Source: Oscillospiraceae bacterium
GTDB taxonomy: Bacteria > Bacillota > Clostridia > Oscillospirales > Ruminococcaceae
Length of the DNA stretch: 11,681 nucleotides
Direction of reading: 5' to 3'
Assembly (NCBI GenBank): GCA_016297165.1
Contig: JAEDHF010000047.1
Location: forward strand, 1 to 11,681
The notes beneath the pieces are model-generated. The model was not told where the DNA came from, made no database searches, and saw only the letters and a program-made list of their open reading frames with translations. A program made the position numbers and the translations under genes. Shown one piece after another: positions 7,130 to 11,681 of the stretch. Within the stretch, counting starts at the first letter, position 1. Each line of letters starts with the position of its first letter.

Positions 7130-7160
7130 AATTTACGAAAATCCGAAAGGAAAACCACCC

Positions 7161-10100
7161 ATGAATTTTTGTGATACATACTCTTATCGTAAGCTGTTCT
7201 GTGACGGCTGGGAATTTTTTAAAGCCCCCTTCGGCTCGGAGTATTCCGAAAGCTTTGATTTCAAGCAGGTTGATATCCCTCACGACTGGCTGATTTATGA
7301 TACAAATAATCTATATGAAACCTCTACGGGCTGGTACAGAAAGCAATTCAGCTACGAGAAAATAGAGGGCATACGCACATATATCCGCTTTGACGGCGTT
7401 TATATGGACAGTACCGTTTATGTCAACGGCGAAAGGGCGGGAGAATGGAAATACGGCTACTCTGCCTTTATGCTTGATATAACCGATTTTATCCGAAGCG
7501 GAGAGAACGTTGTAACAGTTCGTGTGGACTATCGTTCGCCTAATTCACGCTGGTACTCCGGGGCAGGTATTTACCGTAAGGTGTGGCTTTGTGAAAGCCC
7601 CGAAATACGCTTCGGAAATGACGGAATCTATATTGCTGCGGAAAAGAAGGGCGAAAACTGGGAAGTTTCGGTTTCGGCGGAGATACTCCGTCCCGAGGGA
7701 GCTTCCGTTACGGGAATAAGGGTAAGGAACACAATTCTCGATAAGGATAAAAGAGCGGTTTCTTCCTATGAATCGGATATCTGCGCCGCTGATATTTCCT
7801 GTATTCCCGTAGCAGTAAGAGAAAAGGGCGCGGCTTATTCCCTTACTACCCATATTATGAGGGTGGAAAATCCGGAGCTTTGGGACATTGAGAAGCCCTG
7901 CCTGTATGAAATGGTATCGGAAATAATTTGTAACGGAGACATTACAGAGCGGATAAGTCAGACCTTCGGCTTTCGTACTATAGAGTTTACAACGAATAAG
8001 GGCTTTTTCCTTAACGGCCGTCACCTTAAGCTTCACGGCTCCTGTGAGCACCACGATAACGGCTGTCTCGGGGCAGTATCAAATAAAGCGGCAATCAGGC
8101 GCAGATTCGGAAAGCTTCGGAAAATGGGCGTTAATGCAATCAGAACCTCCCATAATATGCCTTCCGAGGAGCTTATGGAATGCGCTGATGAAATGGGTAT
8201 GCTTATTCTTTCCGAGGGCTTCGATATGTGGGAGCGGCCTAAGACAGACTACGACTACGGGCGCTTCTTTAACGAATGGATAGAAAGGGATGTGGCTTCA
8301 TGGGTACGCCGCGACAGGAATCACCCCTCCATTATCGGCTGGAGCATTGGCAACGAGATTTACGATGTTAATGCCGACGAAAGAGGGCAGGAGGAAACCT
8401 CCATGCTTAAGCGGCTTGTTGAGCTTTATGACCCGAAGAGAAACGGCTATGTAACCTTCGGCTCCAACTATATGCAGTGGGAAAATGGGCAGAAATGCGG
8501 CGATATTCTTAAGGTAGTAGGCTATAACTACGGCGAACGGCTTTACTCCGAGCATCACGAAAAGCATCCCGACTGGATGATATACGGAAGCGAAACCGCC
8601 TCGGTAGTACAAAGTCGGGGAATCTATCATTTTCCCCTTTCTAAGACTGTTTTAGCGGACGACGATGAACAATGCTCCTCGCTGGGAAACAGCTGCACAG
8701 GCTGGGGCGCTAAGAATACCGAGGACTGTATTATAAAGGACAGGGACGCTGAATTTTCTGCAGGACAGTTTATCTGGACAGGTTTCGACTATATCGGCGA
8801 GCCTACTCCCTACAGCACCAAGAATTCCTATTTCGGCCAGTTCGACACGGCAGGCTTCCCGAAGGACAGTGCCTATGTATTCCGTGCTGAATGGACGGAT
8901 TATAAAACCGCCCCCTTTGTGCATATTTTTCCCTATTGGGATTTTAACGAGGGAATGGCGGTTGATGTGAGAGTTTGCTCAAATGCACCCAGGGTAGAGC
9001 TTTTCTTTAACGGCGAATCAAAGGGCGCTTTTGATATTGACCACAAGCAGGGAAAACAGCTTACCGCCGACTACATTATACCCTATCGAAGGGGTGAGCT
9101 GAAGGCGGTTGCTTATGATGAAAAGGGTAGTATTATAGCCGAGGATATAAAGCGTTCCTTCGGCGATACGGCAAGGCTTGAGGTTGAAGCGGACAAGACC
9201 GTGCTTAAAGCGGACGGAGAGGACCTTATCTATCTTGAAGTCTCTGCTGTTGACGAAAAGGGAACCTTCTGTGCCAACGCAAATAATCGTGTAAATGTAA
9301 AGGTTGAGGGCGCAGGGCGGCTTATGGGGCTGGATAACGGCGACAGCACCGACTACGACCAATATAAAGGCACTTCGCGCAGACTTTTTTCGGGAAAAAT
9401 GCTTGCGGTTATCGGGGCGACGGATAAAACAGGCGATATAAAGGTAACCCTGACTTCGCCGGGTCTTCCCGAAAGCGTTATTACGCTGAAAGCGGTAAGT
9501 GCGGATTATGAAAGGGGCATTTCTTCAAGGGAAAATGTCGCCTTCGCCGAAACAGAATGCGGCAGGAATGATGAAATCCCTGTAAGGAAAATCGAATTCT
9601 GCGCTGAAAGTCTCGTATTCACGGAGGATAAGCGTGAAATTACCGTTTCCGTTAAGGTTTATCCGGAGAATTCGGATTACAGGAACGAGATAGAGTACAG
9701 AGTCACAAATGAAACAGGAATACCCACGAATATGGCAGACTGCACCGTAAATAAGGATAATACGGTTACATTAAAGGCGAGGGGAGACGGCGAATTCTAT
9801 CTTCGTGCATTATGCAAAAACGGAACAAATCGTTACCACGTTATGTCGGTGCTGAAATTTGCGGCAAGAGGCCTCGGAAGCGCTCTTACCGACCCCTATA
9901 ACTTTGTTACGGGGGGACTTTACACAAGGGCAAGCGAAAATATCTCCAGCGGTATAGAACGGGGAGTAGGCTTCGCCTTCGGGGGTGAATCATGGGCAGC
10001 ATACGACAATATCGACTTTGGCGCCGTAGGCTCGGATACTGTTACGGTATCAATATGGGCGAATACAAACGACCCTGTTGATGTGCGCTTTTATGACGGC

Positions 10101-10646
10101 ATTCCCGATGAGGGCGGAAGGCTCCTCGGAAGCTATAAATACCATAAAAAGCCAGAGTGGATGGTATTTAAGGAGGAGACCTATAAGCTGCCTTACCGTC
10201 TTAAGGGGGTAAAAACTCTTTGTATTGAAACGGACTGCGGCTATCAGCTCAAGGGCTTTCGCTTTATAGAAAAAAAGCGTGAATTTGATGTGAATTATGC
10301 CGCCGAAGCAGAGCAAATCTACGGCGACAAATTTACGACAGGCCACAGGGAAGTAACAGGAATCGGAAACAATGTTATGCTCGATTTCGGAGAGTTCGAT
10401 TTTTCCGAAAGACAGCCGCAAAAGCTTATCATAAGCGGAAAATCGCCGCTTCCTCTTAACAGCATTCACCTTATTCTGAGCGGCGGCGAGGGCGAAGAAC
10501 GAATTATCTGCGAATTCGGTACTGATAACAACCTTGAATATTCCGAGAGGATATTTGACCTCAAAAACGTCAGCGGAAGGAAAAAGGTTTCCTTTGCGTT
10601 CCTTCCCGGAAGTAATTTCGATTTCAACTATTTCAGATTCGTATAA
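7161..10646 (+). CDS. Glycoside hydrolase family 2 enzyme, beta-galactosidase-like, with Ig-like and CBM-like C-terminal domains
   Basis: A 1161-residue retaining exo-glycosidase, most likely acting on beta-galactosides or related oligosaccharides. Domain order: GH2 sugar-binding jelly roll (about 1-150, with WYSGAGIYRKVWL near W131), Ig-like domain (150-270), and TIM barrel (about 275-590). The acid/base is in GWSIGNEIYD (N398, E399) and the nucleophile in IYGSETAS (E478), followed by GQFIWTGFDYIGEPTPY. Then come a DUF4982-like domain (about 598-660), a GH2 C-terminal Ig domain (672-770), a Big-like domain (about 790-880), and two jelly-roll, CBM6-like segments (about 905-1037 and 1045-1161). 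No signal peptide, membrane anchor or sorting motif is seen, so it is probably cytosolic. The ATG at 7161 has GAAAGGA at 7145-7151. Beta-glucuronidase is less likely because no N-x-K motif is visible. Exact substrate is uncertain; the family assignment is firm. Confidence 0.93.
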   Translation: MNFCDTYSYRKLFCDGWEFFKAPFGSEYSESFDFKQVDIPHDWLIYDTNNLYETSTGWYRKQFSYEKIEGIRTYIRFDGVYMDSTVYVNGERAGEWKYGYSAFMLDITDFIRSGENVVTVRVDYRSPNSRWYSGAGIYRKVWLCESPEIRFGNDGIYIAAEKKGENWEVSVSAEILRPEGASVTGIRVRNTILDKDKRAVSSYESDICAADISCIPVAVREKGAAYSLTTHIMRVENPELWDIEKPCLYEMVSEIICNGDITERISQTFGFRTIEFTTNKGFFLNGRHLKLHGSCEHHDNGCLGAVSNKAAIRRRFGKLRKMGVNAIRTSHNMPSEELMECADEMGMLILSEGFDMWERPKTDYDYGRFFNEWIERDVASWVRRDRNHPSIIGWSIGNEIYDVNADERGQEETSMLKRLVELYDPKRNGYVTFGSNYMQWENGQKCGDILKVVGYNYGERLYSEHHEKHPDWMIYGSETASVVQSRGIYHFPLSKTVLADDDEQCSSLGNSCTGWGAKNTEDCIIKDRDAEFSAGQFIWTGFDYIGEPTPYSTKNSYFGQFDTAGFPKDSAYVFRAEWTDYKTAPFVHIFPYWDFNEGMAVDVRVCSNAPRVELFFNGESKGAFDIDHKQGKQLTADYIIPYRRGELKAVAYDEKGSIIAEDIKRSFGDTARLEVEADKTVLKADGEDLIYLEVSAVDEKGTFCANANNRVNVKVEGAGRLMGLDNGDSTDYDQYKGTSRRLFSGKMLAVIGATDKTGDIKVTLTSPGLPESVITLKAVSADYERGISSRENVAFAETECGRNDEIPVRKIEFCAESLVFTEDKREITVSVKVYPENSDYRNEIEYRVTNETGIPTNMADCTVNKDNTVTLKARGDGEFYLRALCKNGTNRYHVMSVLKFAARGLGSALTDPYNFVTGGLYTRASENISSGIERGVGFAFGGESWAAYDNIDFGAVGSDTVTVSIWANTNDPVDVRFYDGIPDEGGRLLGSYKYHKKPEWMVFKEETYKLPYRLKGVKTLCIETDCGYQLKGFRFIEKKREFDVNYAAEAEQIYGDKFTTGHREVTGIGNNVMLDFGEFDFSERQPQKLIISGKSPLPLNSIHLILSGGEGEERIICEFGTDNNLEYSERIFDLKNVSGRKKVSFAFLPGSNFDFNYFRFV

Positions 10647-10740
10647 GAAAATAATTCAAAAAGGCAATACCGCATTTTCGGCATAAGCGTCAGCCGATAA
10701 GTGCAGAGCTGAGCCATAAGCGTCGAACAATTATAAAAAA

Positions 10741-10775
10741 CGCCGTAAAAGCCAATATATTAGGCTTTTACGGTG
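10741..10775 (+). terminator. Bidirectional terminator between the glycosidase and the deacetylase
   Basis: CGCCGTAAAAGCC (10741-10753) pairs with GGCTTTTACGGTG (10763-10775): a 13-bp stem with one G·T pair and a 9-base A/T loop. TTTT (10776-10779) follows on the plus strand. A run of six As at 10735-10740 gives the T-tract for the minus strand, so it can end both convergent genes. Confidence 0.88.
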
Positions 10776-10798
10776 TTTTGTGTTAAGGATACCGGGTA

Positions 10799-11497
10799 TT
10801 ATTTTCCGTAGAACGGGCTAAGTACCTCACGGTTTGTACCATAGAAAATATCGTCCTTTCCCGATAAAAGGCGGCAGATTTTCTCAATACGATCCCAGTT
10901 TCGGTCAACTTCGAATTCGTAGCTGTGACCCCAGATATAAAGCATTTTCGGCTCCGTCATTTTCTCAGGGGCGAGAGCGAGAAAATCCTCTATGTACTGA
11001 AAAGCGTTGGGGTCGCTGTGATGCATAGCTGCGTCCAGGGTAAGAAGATGTGAAGGCGTTGCTGCGCCGCAGGTGCTGCCTGTTGTACGGGCATATTTTA
11101 TGCCGCATTCCTTAAGAATAGATACGATACGCTGGTCATAGGCTCCGTAGGGGTAAGCCATTCCGTCAATTTTACAGTTAAACATACGCTCAAGGTTTTC
11201 CTTATCGAGAAGAACCTCGTTTCTTACCGTGTCGTCGTCCCACTCTGTAAGATTAGCGTGGGTAAGACAGTGAACTGCAATCTCATGCCCCTTATATAGT
11301 TCGGGAAGTCCCATTCCGTTCATTCTATGGACTTCTACGTCGCCATTCTGGAAATAATTGGCTTCGGTCATTATTCCGCTGTTGAGATTGAAGGTGCATT
11401 TCAACCCGTATCGGTTAAATATCTCAACCAGTTTTCTGTCAAAAACAATGCCGTCGTCATAGCTGAAGGTTACCGCTTTCATTTTTCCGTTCCACAT
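10799..11497 (-). CDS. NodB-type polysaccharide deacetylase (carbohydrate esterase 4-like)
   Basis: A 232-residue metal-dependent deacetylase, which in the family removes acetyl groups from N-acetylated or O-acetylated glycans. The motifs of the NodB fold are present: TFSYDDG (catalytic D14, metal D15), HCLTH (metal H76 and H80), AYPYGAYD (116-118 PYG) and WGHSYEFE (H191). There is no signal peptide or membrane segment, so it may be cytosolic or act on small sugars, unlike secreted peptidoglycan deacetylases. The chosen start is the ATG at 11497-11495, preceded by GGAGG at 11509-11505 with a 7-base spacer. An ATG 23 codons upstream (11566) would place the N-terminus in the hairpin array and has no ribosome-binding site. 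It converges on the GH2 gene and shares its terminator, suggesting but not proving a common glycan pathway. The substrate is unknown. Confidence 0.9.
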   Translation of the reverse strand: MWNGKMKAVTFSYDDGIVFDRKLVEIFNRYGLKCTFNLNSGIMTEANYFQNGDVEVHRMNGMGLPELYKGHEIAVHCLTHANLTEWDDDTVRNEVLLDKENLERMFNCKIDGMAYPYGAYDQRIVSILKECGIKYARTTGSTCGAATPSHLLTLDAAMHHSDPNAFQYIEDFLALAPEKMTEPKMLYIWGHSYEFEVDRNWDRIEKICRLLSGKDDIFYGTNREVLSPFYGK

Positions 11498-11500
11498 AAT

Positions 11501-11517
11501 AATACCTCCGAAGTATT
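11501..11517 (-). promoter_or_regulatory. Small hairpin presenting the deacetylase ribosome-binding site
   Basis: AATAC (11501-11505) and GTATT (11513-11517) are complementary, with most of the GGAGG Shine-Dalgarno sequence in the 7-base loop on the minus-strand message. The stem is only 5 A/T-rich base pairs, so any effect on translation would be modest. This could be chance. Confidence 0.3.
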
Positions 11518-11523
11518 GATAAT

Positions 11524-11633
11524 TAGTGCGTGCAGGGTAACTGTCCGCAGGACAGTTACCCCTCAAAGCCTGAAAAGCAGGCTTTGAGTTGGCTTAAAAT
11601 CGTACTTTGTGTGATTTTAAGCCCCACGCACTA
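11524..11633. repeat. Cloverleaf of four perfect stems (palindromic element or structured RNA)
   Basis: An outer stem TAGTGCGTG (11524-11532) with CACGCACTA (11625-11633), 9 bp, encloses three perfect hairpins. Arm 1: 11535-11546 with 11550-11561, 12 bp, loop GCA. Arm 2: 11562-11572 with 11578-11588, 11 bp, loop AAAAG. Arm 3: 11591-11601 with 11613-11623, 11 bp, 11-base loop. Only five bases are unpaired at the junction. All 43 pairs are Watson-Crick. No coding function fits. Interpretation as a MITE-like element, repetitive palindrome or ncRNA is open, and the strand is undetermined. Confidence 0.8.
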
Positions 11634-11644
11634 CTTGATGTCAA
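11614..11644 (-). promoter_or_regulatory. Weak candidate promoter for the deacetylase, inside the hairpin region
   Basis: On the minus strand, a perfect TTGACA (11644-11639) is followed after 19 bases by TAAAAT (11619-11614), which lies in cloverleaf arm 3. The spacer is longer than the usual 17. If used, the transcript would carry arms 1 and 2 in the deacetylase leader. Confidence 0.3.
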
Positions 11645-11668
11645 GCTCATTTCGTCCCAAGGGACGAA
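11634..11668. repeat. Two more hairpins next to the cloverleaf
   Basis: CTTGA (11634-11638) with TCAAG (11641-11645) is a small stem. TTCGTCCC (11651-11658) with GGGACGAA (11661-11668) is a perfect 8-bp near-continuous palindrome with an AA centre. The series runs toward the window's right edge, so the element may continue beyond it. Confidence 0.6.
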
Positions 11669-11681
11669 CTAAAGTGCAAGG

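Noticed and set aside
7161..10646. Beta-glucuronidase assignment for the GH2 enzyme
   Set aside because: The N-x-K glucuronate-recognition motif expected after the nucleophile is not visible, whereas the WTGFDYIGEPTPY and AGFPKDS segments resemble beta-galactosidase-type GH2 enzymes.
11498..11566. Upstream start adding 23 residues to the deacetylase
   Set aside because: It would be encoded by hairpin arm sequence and has no ribosome-binding site; the ATG at 11497 has GGAGG at ideal spacing and begins with the expected short N-terminus before TFSYDDG.
11524..11668. CRISPR array or tRNA
   Set aside because: The hairpins differ from one another in sequence and there are no equal repeats with spacers. 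The cloverleaf lacks tRNA hallmarks: arm lengths of 11-12 bp, no TTCRA loop, no acceptor-type end.

Overview
The window looks like a chromosomal segment of a low-to-moderate GC Gram-positive anaerobe of the Ruminococcus/Oscillospiraceae type. The basis is the asp23–fakA–recG gene order typical of Firmicutes, strong GGAGG ribosome-binding sites, use of TTG/GTG starts, and a large GH2 glycosidase of the gut/rumen fibre-degrader kind. This taxonomic call is inference from gene order and protein style, not from a database search.

Layout. (1) Positions 1-302 hold the 3' end of ispE (isoprenoid synthesis). (2) A sigma-A-type promoter at 314-342 starts a co-directional housekeeping cluster: an Asp23/Gls24-family protein (416-778), fakA (fatty acid kinase, 834-2483) and recG (2543-4576). 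It ends at a strong bidirectional terminator (4581-4616). (3) On the minus strand a two-gene operon with a 4-base ATGA overlap encodes an ECF-like sigma factor (6441-6986) and a single-pass membrane protein with a Thr-rich stalk and a large ectodomain (4624-6444), probably its anti-sigma partner or sensor. (4) Divergent from it is a 1161-residue GH2 glycosidase (7161-10646), with a near-consensus promoter whose -10 box sits inside a 9-bp-arm palindrome. (5) A second bidirectional terminator (10741-10775) separates the glycosidase from a convergent NodB-type polysaccharide deacetylase (10799-11497, minus). (6) The last ~160 bases, upstream of the deacetylase, hold no gene. They hold an array of perfect hairpins, three of them enclosed by a fourth long-range stem to give a cloverleaf (11524-11633), with a further perfect hairpin after it.

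How the parts may work together. The asp23/fakA/recG block is core physiology. The 4.6-11.5 kb part looks accessory and carbohydrate-related: a glycosidase, a deacetylase and a transmembrane sigma/anti-sigma pair. A sugar- or envelope-sensing circuit is a reasonable but unproven reading. The most unexplained signal is the cloverleaf element at the right edge, either a small palindromic mobile/repetitive element or a structured RNA. Other points worth checking are the probable ATC start of recG, the repeats in the sigma promoter, and the palindrome over the glycosidase promoter.
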